Positions 50,893 to 63,874 are shown, numbered from the stretch's first letter. The stretch: 64,000 bases of DNA from Hetaerina americana (GCA_022747635.1 JAKTNV010000754.1:1-64000); one strand, 5' to 3'. The notes: a model not told the origin generated them from the sequence alone. Numbers and translations: made by a program.

Positions 50893-52878
50893 GTTTGAGG
50901 TGTATAGAAGGCATTTATTTCATTTTTAGAAATTTTAATTTTTCACATTTTTCCATGAAAAGTGCCAATACCCCCCCCCCCCTTTGGGTTCTAGGTGAAA
51001 ATCTCACTCGACACAAATCAAACAAAAATGTTTCCATGGTGTGTATTGTTGTTCATTTTCATCAAATAAACAAAATAAAACCCAGAATAAATCCTGAAAG
51101 ACAAGAAATGAGCATAAAAGATGCTTCAGCGCTAGTGTTAATGTTACTAAAAGAGCCCAAATTTCTAAAAATATTGCGAAAAACATCAATCTTCTGTTTT
51201 AGAGTGAATGTTTGAGGTGTATAGAAGGCATTTATTTCATTTTTAGAAATTTTAATTTTTCACATTTTTCCATGAAAAGTGCCAATACCCCCCCCTTTGG
51301 GTTCTAGGTGAAAATCTCACTCGACACAAATCAAACAAAAATGTTTCCATGGTGTGTATTGTTGTTCATTTTCATCAAATAAACAAAATGAAACCCAGAA
51401 TAAATCCTGAAAGACAAAAAATGAGCATAAAAGATGCTTCAGCGCTTGTGTTAATGTTACTAAAAGAGGCCAAATTTCTAAAAATATTGCGAAAAACAAC
51501 AATCTTCTGTTTTAGAGTGAATGTTTGGGGTGTATAGAAGGCATTTATTTCATTTTTAGAAATTTTAATTTTTCACATTTTTCCATGAAAAGTGCCAATA
51601 CCCCCCCCTTTGGGTTCTACGTGAAAATCTCACTCGACACAAATCAAACAAAAATGTTTCCATGGTGTGTATTGTTGTTCATTTTCATCAAATAAACAAA
51701 ATAAAACCCAGAATAAATCCTGAAAGACAAGAAATGAGCATAAAAGATGCTTTAGCGCTAGTGTTAATGTTACTAAAAGAGCCCAAATTTCTAAAAATAT
51801 TGCGAAAAACATCAATCTTCTGTTTTAGAGTGAATGTTTGAGGTGTATAGAAGGCATTTATTTCATTTTTAGAAATTTTAATTTTTCACATTTTTCCATT
51901 AAAGGGCCAATACCCCCCTTTGGGTTTCCAGGTGAAAATCTCACTCGACACAAATCAAACAAAAATGTTTCCATGGTGTGTATTGTTGTTCATTTTCATC
52001 AAATAAACAAAATAAAACCCAGAATAAATCCTGAAAGACAAGAAATGAGCATAAAAGATGCTTCAGCGCTTGTGTTAATGTTACTAAAAGAGGCCAAATT
52101 TCTAAAAATATTGCGAAAAACAACAATCTTCTGTTTTAGAGTGAATGTTTGGGGTGTATAGAAGGCATTTATTTCATTTTTAGAAATTTTAATTTTTCAC
52201 ATTTTTCCATGAAAAGTGCCAATACCACCCCCTTTGGGTTCTAGGTGAAAATCTCACTCGACACAAATCAAACAAAAATGTTTCCATGGTGTGTATTGTT
52301 GTTCATTTTCATCAAATAAACAAAAGAAAACCCAGAATAAATCCTGAAAGACAAGAAATGAGCATAAAAGATGCTTCAGCGCTAGTGTTAATGTTACTAA
52401 AAGAGCCCAAATTTCTAAAAATATTGCGAAAAACAACAATCTTCTGTTTTAGAGTGAATGTTTGAGGTGTATAGAAGGCATTTATTTCATTTTTAGAAAT
52501 TTTAATTTTTCACATTTTTCCATTAAAGGGCCAATACCCCCCTTTGGGTTTCCAGGTGAAAATCTCACTCGACACAAATCAAACAAAAATGTTTCCATGG
52601 TGTATATTGTTGTTCATTTTCATCAAATAAACAAAATAAAACCCAGAATAAATCCTGAAAGACAAGAAATGAGCATAAAAGATCCTTCAGCGCTAGTGTT
52701 AATGTTACTAAAAGAACCCAAATTTCTAAAAATATTGCGAAAAACAACAATCTTCTGTTTTAGAGTGAATGTTTGAGGTGTATATAAGGCATTTATTTCA
52801 TTTTTAGAAATTTTAATTTTTCACATTTTTCCATGAAAAGTGCCAATACCCCCCCCCTTTGGGTTCTAGGTGAAAATC

Positions 52879-53153
52879 TCACTCGACACAAATCAAACAA
52901 AAATGTTTCCATGGTGTGTATTGTTGTTCATTTTCATCAAATAAACAAAATAAAACCCAGAATAAATCCTGAAAGACAAGAAATGAGCATAAAAGATGCT
53001 TCAGCGCTAGTGTTAATGTTACTAAAAGAGCCCAAATTTCTAAAAATATTGCGAAAAACAACAATCTTCTGTTATAGAGTGAATGTTTGAGGTGTATAGA
53101 AGGCATTTATTTCATTTTTAGAAATTTTAATTTTTCTCATTTTTCCATGAAAA
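52879..53153 (+). repeat. Core monomer with patch from the short monomer
   Basis: Other copies of this core monomer read GTTTTAGAGTGAATATTTG near the tail. This one reads GTTATAGAG and GAATGTTTG (about 53072-53090), the form of the adjacent short monomer. It then returns to its own TTTTTCTCATT further on (about 53132-53140). A short local conversion tract would explain this. Confidence 0.65.
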
Positions 53154-53429
53154 GTGCCAATACACAAATCAAACAAAAATGTTTTCATGGTGTGTATTAT
53201 TGTTCATTTTCATCAAATAAACAAAATAAAACCCAGAATAAATCCTGAAAGACAAGAAATGAGCATAAAAGATGCTTCAGCGCTAGTGTTAATGTTACTA
53301 AAAGAGCCCAAATTTCTAAAAATATTGCGAAAAACAACAATCTTCTGTTATAGAGTGAATGTTTGAGGTGTATAGAAGGCATTTATTTCATTTTTAGAAA
53401 TTTTAATTTTTCACATTTTTCCATGAAAA
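53154..53429 (+). repeat. Short monomer 8
   Basis: Same deletion; the monomer before it carries a patch of short-monomer sequence. Confidence 0.9.
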
Positions 53430-53779
53430 GTGCCAATACCCCCCCCCTTTGGGTTCTAGGTGAAAATCTCACTCAACACAAATCAAACAAAAATGTTTCC
53501 ATGGTGTGTATTGTTGTTCATTTTCATCAAATAAACAAATTAAAACCCAGAATAAATCCTGAAAGACAAGAAATGAGCATAAAAGATGCTTCAGCGCTAG
53601 TGTTAATGTTACTAAAAGAGCCCAAATTTCTAAAATATTGCGAAAAACAACAATCTTCTGTTTTAGAGTGAATGTTTGAGGTGTATAGAAGGCATTTATT
53701 TCATTTTTAGAAATTTTAATTTTCACATTTTTCCATGAAAAGTTCCAATACCCCCCCCTTTGGGTTCTTGGTGAAAATC

Positions 53780-54096
53780 TCACTCGACACAAATCAAACA
53801 AAAATGTTTCCATGGTGTGTATTGTTGTTCATTTTCATCAAATAAACAAAATAAAACCCAGAATAAATCCTGAAAGACAAGAAATGAGCATAAAAGATGC
53901 TTCAGCGCTTGTGTTAATGTTACTAAAAGAGGCCAAATTTCTAAAAATTCACTCTAAAACAAAAATCTTCTGTTTTAGAGTGAATGTTTGAGGTGTATAG
54001 AAGGCATTTATTTCATTTTTAGAAATTTTAATTTTTCACATTTTTCCATGAAAAGTGCCAATACCCCCCCCCCCCTTTGGGTTCTAGGTGAAAATC
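53780..54096 (+). repeat. Chimeric hairpin monomer, first of two
   Basis: The head has TTCTTGG (T at 53769), as in monomers 49130 and 49442. Immediately after comes CTCGAC (G at 53786) and then the body of a 50687-type monomer (CTTGTG, GAGGCC, hairpin, 12-C tract). The join lies in the 17 bp between 53769 and 53786. It removes the equivalents of three to four monomers. Confidence 0.75.
53947..53985. repeat. Perfect hairpin (copy 8)
   Basis: Same structure, in the first of two adjacent chimeric monomers. Confidence 0.9.
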
Positions 54097-54409
54097 TCAC
54101 TCGACACAAATCAAACAAAAATGTTTCCATGGTGTGTATTGTTGTTCATTTTCATCAAATAAACAAAATAAAACCCAGAATAAATCCTGAAAGACAAGAA
54201 ATGAGCATAAAAGATGCTTCAGCGCTTGTGTTAATGTTACTTAAAGAGGCCAAATTTCTAAAAATTCACTCTAAAACAAAAATCTTCTGTTTTAGAGTGA
54301 ATGTTTGAGGTGTATAGAAGGCATTTATTTCATTTTTAGAAATTTTAATTTTTCACATTTTTCCATGAAAAGTGCCAATACCCCCCCCTTTGGGTTCTAG
54401 GTGAAAATC
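54097..54409 (+). repeat. Chimeric hairpin monomer, second of two
   Basis: It begins after a 12-C tract, like monomer 51004, but its body (CTTGTG with T at 54227, TTACTTAAAG, hairpin) is that of monomer 41080. The join lies between about 54075 and 54227. It marks the left end of the large block shared with 41.1-51.0 kb. Confidence 0.75.
54264..54302. repeat. Perfect hairpin (copy 9)
   Basis: Same structure, 317 bp after copy 8. This is the only place where two hairpin monomers are adjacent. Confidence 0.9.
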
Positions 54410-56559
54410 TCACTCGACACAAATCAAACAAAAATGTTTCCATGGTGTGTATTGTTGTTCATTTTCATCAAATAAACAAAATAAAACCCAGAATAAATCC
54501 TGAAAGGCAAGAAATGAGCATAAAAGATGCTTCAGCGCTAGTGTTAATGTTACTAAAAGAGCCCAAATTTCTAAAAATATTGCGAAAAACATCAATCTTC
54601 TGTTTTAGAGTGAATGTTTGAGGTGTATAGAAGGCATTTATTTCATTTTTAGAAATTTTAATTTTTCACATTTTTCCATGAAAAGTGCCAATACCCCCCC
54701 CTTTGGGTTCTAGGTGAAAATCTCACTCGACACAAATCAAACAAAAATGTTTCCATGGTGTGTATTGTTGTTCATTTTCATCAAATAAACAAAATGAAAC
54801 CCAGAATAAATCCTGAAAGACAAAAAATGAGCATAAAAGATGCTTCAGCGCTTGTGTTAATGTTACTAAAAGAGGCCAAATTTCTAAAAATATTGCGAAA
54901 AACAACAATCTTCTGTTTTAGAGTGAATGTTTGGGGTGTATAGAAGGCATTTATTTCATTTTTAGAAATTTTAATTTTTCACATTTTTCCATGAAAAGTG
55001 CCAATACCCCCCCCTTTCGGTTCTAGGTGAAAATCTCACTCGACACAAATCAAACAAAAATGTTTCCATGGTGTGTATTGTTGTTCATTTTCATCAAATA
55101 AACAAAATAAAACCCAGAATAAATCCTGAAAGACAAGAAATGAGCATAAAAGATGCTTTAGCGCTAGTGTTAATGTTACTAAAAGAGCCCAAATTTCTAA
55201 AAATATTGCGAAAAACATCAATCTTCTGTTTTAGAGTGAATGTTTGAGGTGTATAGAAGGCATTTATTTCATTTTTAGAAATTTTAATTTTTCACATTTT
55301 TCCATTAAAGGGCCAATACCCCCCTTTGGGTTTCCAGGTGAAAATCTCACTCGACACAAATCAAACAAAAATGTTTCCATGGTGTGTATTGTTGTTCATT
55401 TTCATCAAATAAACAAAATAAAACCCAGAATAAATCCTGAAAGACAAGAAATGAGCATAAAAGATGCTTCAGCGCTTGTGTTAATGTTACTAAAAGAGGC
55501 CAAATTTCTAAAAATATTGCGAAAAACAACAATCTTCTGTTTTAGAGTGAATGTTTGGGGTGTATAGAAGGCATTTATTTCATTTTTAGAAATTTTAATT
55601 TTTCACATTTTTCCATGAAAAGTGCCAATACCACCCCCTTTGGGTTCTAGGTGAAAATCTCACTCGACACAAATCAAACAAAAATGTTTCCATGGTGTGT
55701 ATTGTTGTTCATTTTCATCAAATAAACAAAAGAAAACCCAGAATAAATCCTGAAAGACAAGAAATGAGCATAAAAGATGCTTCAGCGCTAGTGTTAATGT
55801 TACTAAAAGAGCCCAAATTTCTAAAAATATTGCGAAAAACAACAATCTTCTGTTTTAGAGTGAATATTTGAGGTGTATAGAAGGCATTTATTTCATTTTT
55901 AGAAATTTTAATTTTTCTCATTTTTCCATTAAAGGGCCAATACCCCCCTTTGGGTTTCCAGGTGAAAATCTCACTCGACACAAATCAAACAAAAATGTTT
56001 CCATGGTGTATATTGTTGTTCATTTTCATCAAATAAACAAAATAAAACCCAGAATAAATCCTGAAAGACAAGAAATGAGCATAAAAGATCCTTCAGCGCT
56101 AGTGTTAATGTTACTAAAAGAACCCAAATTTCTAAAAATATTGCGAAAAACAACAATCTTCTGTTTTAGAGTGAATGTTTGAGGTGTATATAAGGCATTT
56201 ATTTCATTTTTAGAAATTTTAATTTTTCACATTTTTCCATGAAAAGTGCCAATACCCCCCCCCTTTGGGTTCTAGGTGAAAATCTCACTCGACACAAATC
56301 AAACAAAAATGTTTCCATGGTGTGTATTGTTGTTCATTTTCATCAAATAAACAAAATAAAACCCAGAATAAATCCTGAAAGACAAGAAATGAGCATAAAA
56401 GATGCTTCAGCGCTAGTGTTAATGTTACTAAAAGAGCCCAAATTTCTAAAAATATTGCGAAAAACAACAATCTTCTGTTTTAGAGTGAATATTTGAGGTG
56501 TATAGAAGGCATTTATTTCATTTTTAGAAATTTTAATTTTTCTCATTTTTCCATGAAAA

Positions 56560-56835
56560 GTGCCAATACACAAATCAAACAAAAATGTTTTCATGGTGTG
56601 TATTATTGTTCATTTTCATCAAATAAACAAAATAAAACCCAGAATAAATCCTGAAAGACAAGAAATGAGCATAAAAGATGCTTCAGCGCTAGTGTTAATG
56701 TTACTAAAAGAGCCCAAATTTCTAAAAATATTGCGAAAAACAACAATCTTCTGTTATAGAGTGAATGTTTGAGGTGTATAGAAGGCATTTATTTCATTTT
56801 TAGAAATTTTAATTTTTCACATTTTTCCATGAAAA
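56560..56835 (+). repeat. Short monomer 9
   Basis: Same deletion; 13,016 bp from the short monomer at 43544. Confidence 0.9.
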
Positions 56836-59226
56836 GTGCCAATACCCCCCCCTTTGGGTTCTAGGTGAAAATCTCACTCGACACAAATCAAACAAAAATG
56901 TTTCCATGGTGTGTATTGTTGTTCATTTTCATCAAATAAACAAATTAAAACCCAGAATAAATCCTGAAAGACAAGAAATGAGCATAAAAGATGCTTCAGC
57001 GCTAGTGTTAATGTTACTAAAAGAGCCCAAATTTCTAAAAATATTGCGAAAAACAACAATCTTCTGTTTTAGAGTGAATGTTTGAGGTGTATAGAAGGCA
57101 TTTATTTCATTTTTAGAAATTTTAATTTTTCACATTTTTCCATGAAAAGTTCCAATACCCCCCCCTTTGGGTTCTTGGTGAAAATCTCACTCCACACAAA
57201 TCAAACAAAAATGTTTCCATGGTGTGTATTGTTGTTCATTTTCATCAAATAAACAAAATAAAACCCAGAATAAATCCTGAAAGACAAGAAATGAGCATAA
57301 AAGATGCTTCAGCGCTAGTGTTAATGTTACTAAAAGAGCCCAAATTTATAAAAAAATTGCGAAAAACAACAATCTTCTGTTTTAGAGTGAATGTTTGAGG
57401 TGTATAGAAGGCATTTATTTCATTTTTAGAAATTTTAATTTTTCACATTTTTCCATGAAAAGTGCCAATACCCCCCCCCCTTTGGGTTCTAGGTGAAAAT
57501 CTCACTTGACACAAATCAAACAAAAATGTTTCCATGGTGTGTATTGTTGTTCATTTTCATCAAATAAACAAAATAAAACCCAGAATAAATCCTGAAAGAC
57601 AAGAAATGAGCAAAAAAGATGCTTCAGCGCTGGTGTTAATGCTACTAAAAGAGCCCAAATTTCTAAAAATATTGCGAAAAACAACAATCTTCTGTTTTAG
57701 AGTAAATGTTTGAGGTGTATAGAAGGCATTTATTTCATTTTTAGAAATTTTAATTTTTCACATTTTTCCATGAAAAGTTCCAATACCCCCACCTTTGGGT
57801 TCTTGGTGAAAATCTCACTCCACACAAATCAAACAAAAATGTTTCCATGGTGTGTATTGTTGTTCATTTTCATCAAATAAACAAAATAAAACCCAGAATA
57901 AATCCTGAAAGACAAGAAATGAGCATAAAAGATGCTTTAGCGCTAGTGTTAATGTTACTAAAAGAGCCCAAATTTCTAAAAATATTGCGAAAACAACAAT
58001 CTTCTGTTTTAGAGTGAATGTTTAGGGTATATAGAAGGCATTTATTTCATTTTTAGAAATTTTAATTTTTCACATTTTTCCATGAAAAGTGCCAATACCC
58101 CCCCTTTGGGTTCTAGGTGAAAATCTCACTCGACACAAATCAAACAAAAATGTTTCCATGGTGTGTATTGTTGTTCATTTTCATCAAATAAACAAAATAA
58201 AACCCAGAATAAATCCTGAAAGACAAGAAATGAGCATAAAAGATGCTTCAGCGCTTGTGTTAATGTTACTAAAAGAGGCCAAATTTCTAAAAATATTGCG
58301 AAAAACAACAATCTTCTGTTTTAGAGTGAATGTTTAGGGTATATAGAAGGCATTTATTTCATTTTTAGAAATTTTAATTTTTCACATTTTTCCATGAAAA
58401 GTGCCAATACCCCCCCTTTGGGTTCTAGGTGAAAATCTCACTCGACACAAATCAAACAAAAATGTTTCCATGGTGTGTATTGTTGTTCATTTTCATCAAA
58501 TAAACAAAATAAAACCCAGAATAAATCCTGAAAGACAAGAAATGAGCATAAAAGATGCTTCAGCGCTTGTGTTAATGTTACTTAAAGAGGCCAAATTTCT
58601 AAAAATATTGCGAAAAACAACAATCTTCTGTTTTAGAGTGAATGTTTGGGGTGTATAGAAGGCATTTATTTCATTTTTAGAAATTTTAATTTTTCACATT
58701 TTTCCATGAAAAGTGCCAATACCCCCCCTTTGGGTTCTAGGTGAAAATCTCACTCGACACAAATCAAACAAAAATGTTTCCATGGTGTGTATTGTTGTTC
58801 ATTTTCATCAAATAAACAAAATAAAACCCAGAATAAATCCTGAAAGACAAGAAATGAGCATAAAAGATGCTTTAGCGCTAGTGTTAATGTTACTAAAAGA
58901 GCCCAAATTTCTAAAAATATTGCGAAAACAACAATCTTCTGTTTTAGAGTGAATGTTTGAGGTGTATAGAAGGCATTTATTTCATTTTTAGAAATTTTAA
59001 TTTTTCACATTTTTCCATTAAAGGGCCAATACCCCCCTTTGGGTTTCCAGGTGAAAATCTCACTCGACACAAATCAAACAAAAATGTTTCCATGGTGTGT
59101 ATTGTTGTTCATTTTCATCAAATAAACAAAATAAAACCCAGAATAAATCCTGAAAGACAAGAAATGAGCATAAAAGATGCTTCAGCGCTTGTGTTAATGT
59201 TACTAAAAGAGGCCAAATTTCTAAAA

Positions 59227-59265
59227 ATTCACTCTAAAACAAAAATCTTCTGTTTTAGAGTGAAT
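59227..59265. repeat. Perfect hairpin (copy 10)
   Basis: Same structure in a K-headed monomer; counterpart of copy 6. Confidence 0.9.
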
Positions 59266-61522
59266 GTTTGAGGTGTATAGAAGGCATTTATTTCATTTTT
59301 AGAAATTTTAATTTTTCACATTTTTCCATGAAAAGTGCCAATACCCCCCCCTTTGGGTTCTAGGTGAAAATCTCACTCGACACAAATCAAACAAAAATGT
59401 TTCCATGGTGTGTATTGTTGTTCATTTTCATCAAATAAACAAAATAAAACCCAGAATAAATCCTGAAAGACAAGAAATGAGCATAAAAGATGCTTCAGCG
59501 CTAGTGTTAATGTTACTAAAAGAGCCCAAATTTCTAAAAATATTGCGAAAAACATCAATCTTCTGTTTTAGAGTGAATGTTTGAGGTGTATAGAAGGCAT
59601 TTATTTCATTTTTAGAAATTTTAATTTTTCACATTTTTCCATGAAAAGTGCCAATACCCCCCCCTTTGGGTTCTAGGTGAAAATCTCACTCGACACAAAT
59701 CAAACAAAAATGTTTCCATGGTGTGTATTGTTGTTCATTTTCATCAAATAAACAAAATGAAACCCAGAATAAATCCTGAAAGACAAAAAATGAGCATAAA
59801 AGATGCTTCAGCGCTTGTGTTAATGTTACTAAAAGAGGCCAAATTTCTAAAAATATTGCGAAAAACAACAATCTTCTGTTTTAGAGTGAATGTTTGGGGT
59901 GTATAGAAGGCATTTATTTCATTTTTAGAAATTTTAATTTTTCACATTTTTCCATGAAAAGTGCCAATACCCCCCCCTTTGGGTTCTACGTGAAAATCTC
60001 ACTCGACACAAATCAAACAAAAATGTTTCCATGGTGTGTATTGTTGTTCATTTTCATCAAATAAACAAAATAAAACCCAGAATAAATCCTGAAAGACAAG
60101 AAATGAGCATAAAAGATGCTTTAGCGCTAGTGTTAATGTTACTAAAAGAGCCCAAATTTCTAAAAATATTGCGAAAAACATCAATCTTCTGTTTTAGAGT
60201 GAATGTTTGAGGTGTATAGAAGGCATTTATTTCATTTTTAGAAATTTTAATTTTTCACATTTTTCCATTAAAGGGCCAATACCCCCCTTTGGGTTTCCAG
60301 GTGAAAATCTCACTCGACACAAATCAAACAAAAATGTTTCCATGGTGTGTATTGTTGTTCATTTTCATCAAATAAACAAAATAAAACCCAGAATAAATCC
60401 TGAAAGACAAGAAATGAGCATAAAAGATGCTTCAGCGCTTGTGTTAATGTTACTAAAAGAGGCCAAATTTCTAAAAATATTGCGAAAAACAACAATCTTC
60501 TGTTTTAGAGTGAATGTTTGGGGTGTATAGAAGGCATTTATTTCATTTTTAGAAATTTTAATTTTTCACATTTTTCCATGAAAAGTGCCTATACCACCCC
60601 CTTTGGGTTCTAGGTGAAAATCTCACTCGACACAAATCAAACAAAAATGTTTCCATGGTGTGTATTGTTGTTCATTTTCATCAAATAAACAAAAGAAAAC
60701 CCAGAATAAATCCTGAAAGACAAGAAATGAGCATAAAAGATGCTTCAGCGCTAGTGTTAATGTTACTAAAAGAGCCCAAATTTCTAAAAATATTGCGAAA
60801 AACAACAATCTTCTGTTTTAGAGTGAATGTTTGAGGTGTATAGAAGGCATTTATTTCATTTTTAGAAATTTTAATTTTTCACATTTTTCCATTAAAGGGC
60901 CAATACCCCCCTTTGGGTTTCCAGGTGAAAATCTCACTCGACACAAATCAAACAAAAATGTTTCCATGGTGTATATTGTTGTTCATTTTCATCAAATAAA
61001 CAAAATAAAACCCAGAATAAATCCTGAAAGACAAGAAATGAGCATAAAAGATCCTTCAGCGCTAGTGTTAATGTTACTAAAAGAACCCAAATTTCTAAAA
61101 ATATTGCGAAAAACAACAATCTTCTGTTTTAGAGTGAATGTTTGAGGTGTATATAAGGCATTTATTTCATTTTTAGAAATTTTAATTTTTCACATTTTTC
61201 CATGAAAAGTGCCAATACCCCCCCCCTTTGGGTTCTAGGTGAAAATCTCACTCGACACAAATCAAACAAAAATGTTTCCATGGTGTGTATTGTTGTTCAT
61301 TTTCATCAAATAAACAAAATAAAACCCAGAATAAATCCTGAAAGACCAGAAATGAGCATAAAAGATGCTTCAGCGCTAGTGTTAATGTTACTAAAAGAGC
61401 CCAAATTTCTAAAAATATTGCGAAAAACAACAATCTTCTGTTTTAGAGTGAATATTTGAGGTGTATAGAAGGCATTTATTTCATTTTTAGAAATTTTAAT
61501 TTTTCTCATTTTTCCATGAAAA

Positions 61523-61798
61523 GTGCCAATACACAAATCAAACAAAAATGTTTTCATGGTGTGTATTATTGTTCATTTTCATCAAATAAACAAAATAAAA
61601 CCCAGAATAAATCCTGAAAGACAAGAAATGAGCATAAAAGATGCTTCAGCGCTAGTGTTAATGTTACTAAAAGAGCCCAAATTTCTAAAAATATTGCGAA
61701 AAACAACAATCTTCTGTTATAGAGTGAATGTTTGAGGTGTATAGAAGGCATTTATTTCATTTTTAGAAATTTTAATTTTTCACATTTTTCCATGAAAA
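61523..61798 (+). repeat. Short monomer 10
   Basis: Same deletion; 13,020 bp from the short monomer at 48503. Confidence 0.9.
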
Positions 61799-62462
61799 GT
61801 GCCAATACCCCCCCCTTTGGGTTCTAGGTGAAAATCTCACTCGACACAAATCAAACAAAAATGTTTCCATGGTGTGTATTGTTGTTCATTTTCATCAAAT
61901 AAACAAATTAAAACCCAGAATAAATCCTGAAAGACAAGAAATGAGCATAAAAGATGCTTCAGCGCTAGTGTTAATGTTACTAAAAGAGCCCAAATTTCTA
62001 AAAATATTGCGAAAAACAACAATCTTCTGTTTTAGAGTGAATGTTTGAGGTGTATAGAAGGCATTTATTTCATTTTTAGAAATTTTAATTTTTCACATTT
62101 TTCCATGAAAAGTTCCAATACCCCCCCCTTTGGGTTCTTGGTGAAAATCTCACTCCACACAAATCAAACAAAAATGTTTCCATGGTGTGTATTGTTGTTC
62201 ATTTTCATCAAATAAACAAAATAAAACCCAGAATAAATCCTGAAAGACAAGAAATGAGCATAAAAGATGCTTCAGCGCTAGTGTTAATGTTACTAAAAGA
62301 GCCCAAATTTATAAAAAAATTGCGAAAAACAACAATCTTCTGTTTTAGAGTGAATGTTTGAGGTGTATAGAAGGCATTTATTTCATTTTTAGAAATTTTA
62401 ATTTTTCACATTTTTCCATGAAAAGTTCCAATACCCCCCCCTTTGGGTTCTTGGTGAAAATC

Positions 62463-62773
62463 TCACTCCACACAAATCAAACAAAAATGTTTCCATGGTG
62501 TGTATTGTTGTTCATTTTCATCAAATAAACAAAATAAAACCCAGAATAAATCCTGAAAGACAAGAAATGAGCATAAAAGATGCTTCAGCGCAAGTGTTCA
62601 TGTTACTAAAAGAGCCCTAATATCTAAAAATATTTCCAAAAAATACAATCTTCTGTTTTAGAGTGAATGTGTGAGGTGTATAGAAGGCATTTATTTCATT
62701 TTTAGAAAATTTAATTTTTCACATTTTTCCATTAAAGGGCCAATACCCCCCTTTGGGTTTCCAGGTGAAAATC
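62463..62773 (+). repeat. Degenerate monomer, second copy
   Basis: It has the same private changes as monomer 49442 in the body (GCAAGTGTTCATG, TATTTCCAAAAAATAC, GAATGTGTGAGG), but a normal CTTTGGGTTCTTGG head. It supports common descent of units 7 and 10. Confidence 0.8.
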
Positions 62774-63874
62774 TCACTCGACACAAATCAAACAAAAATG
62801 TTTCCATGGTGTGTATTGTTGTTCATTTTCATCAAATAAACAAAATAAAACCCAGAATAAATCCTGAAAGACAAGAAATGAGCATAAAAGATGCTTCAGC
62901 GCTTGTGTTAATGTTACTAAAAGAGGCCAAATTTCTAAAAATATTGCGAAAAACAACAATCTTCTGTTTTAGAGTGAATGTTTAGGGTATATAGAAGGCA
63001 TTTATTTCATTTTTAGAAATTTTAATTTTTCACATTTTTCCATGAAAAGTGCCAATACCCCCCCTTTGGGTTCTAGGTGAAAATCTCACTCGACACAAAT
63101 CAAACAAAAATGTTTCCATGGTGTGTATTGTTGTTCATTTTCATCAAATAAACAAAATAAAACCCAGAATAAATCCTGAAAGACAAGAAATGAGCATAAA
63201 AGATGCTTCAGCGCTTGTGTTAATGTTACTAAAAGAGGCCAAATTTCTAAAAATATTGCGAAAAACAACAATCTTCTGTTTTAGAGTGAATGTTTGGGGT
63301 GTATAGAAGGCATTTATTTCATTTTTAGAAATTTTAATTTTTCACATTTTTCCATGAAAAGTGCCAATACCCCCCCTTTGGGTTCTAGGTGAAAATCTCA
63401 CTCGACACAAATCAAACAAAAATGTTTCCATGGTGTGTATTGTTGTTCATTTTCATCAAATAAACAAAATAAAACCCAGAATAAATCCTGAAAGACAAGA
63501 AATGAGCATAAAAGATGCTTTAGCGCTAGTGTTAATGTTACTAAAAGAGCCCAAATTTCTAAAAATATTGCGAAAACAACAATCTTCTGTTTTAGAGTGA
63601 ATGTTTGAGGTGTATAGAAGGCATTTATTTCATTTTTAGAAATTTTAATTTTTCACATTTTTCCATTAAAGGGCCAATACCCCCCTTTGGGTTTCCAGGT
63701 GAAAATCTCACTCGACACAAATCAAACAAAAATGTTTCCATGGTGTGTATTGTTGTTCATTTTCATCAAATAAACAAAATAAAACCCAGAATAAATCCTG
63801 AAAGACAAGAAATGAGCATAAAAGATGCTTCAGCGCTTGTGTTAATGTTACTAAAAGAGGCCAAATTTCTAAAA

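Larger units (their letters stand above)
41120..50979. repeat. Large duplicated block, copy 1 (~9.9 kb)
   Basis: Matches 54.14-64.0 kb with an offset of 13,016-13,021 bp. Shared private variants include AAGGCAAG (41393), GACCAG (48228) and the whole degenerate monomer 49442. Differences include the indel cluster at 45.7-47.0 kb and a TTACTTAAAG change present only at monomer 58438 of copy 2. The left edge lies between about 41,058 and 41,210. Confidence 0.8.
46668..51316. repeat. HOR unit 7, 15 monomers, 4,649 bp
   Basis: Core, short monomer at 48503, then 48817 (AAATTAAAACC), 49130, the degenerate monomer 49442, 49753 (K), 50065, 50377, 50687 (K, hairpin) and 51004 (12-C tract). Monomer 48228 carries a private GACCAG change, shared only with 61248 in unit 10. 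Confidence 0.85.
51317..54722. repeat. HOR unit 8, 11 monomers, 3,406 bp
   Basis: The shortest unit. After the core only 53469 (AAATTAAAACC, CTCAACAC), the two chimeric hairpin monomers 53780 and 54097, and 54410 (AAGGCAAG) remain before the next core. Through monomer 53469 it follows unit 7 at an offset of about 4,651 bp. The missing monomers are explained by the two chimeras. Confidence 0.85.
54723..59685. repeat. HOR unit 9, 16 monomers, 4,963 bp
   Basis: Counterpart of unit 6: core, short monomer at 56560, then 56874, 57187, 57502, 57815, 58126, 58438, 58750, 59060 (K, hairpin) and 59373. Its second core monomer (55036) has lost the CTACGTG variant that marks this position in the other units. 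Confidence 0.85.
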
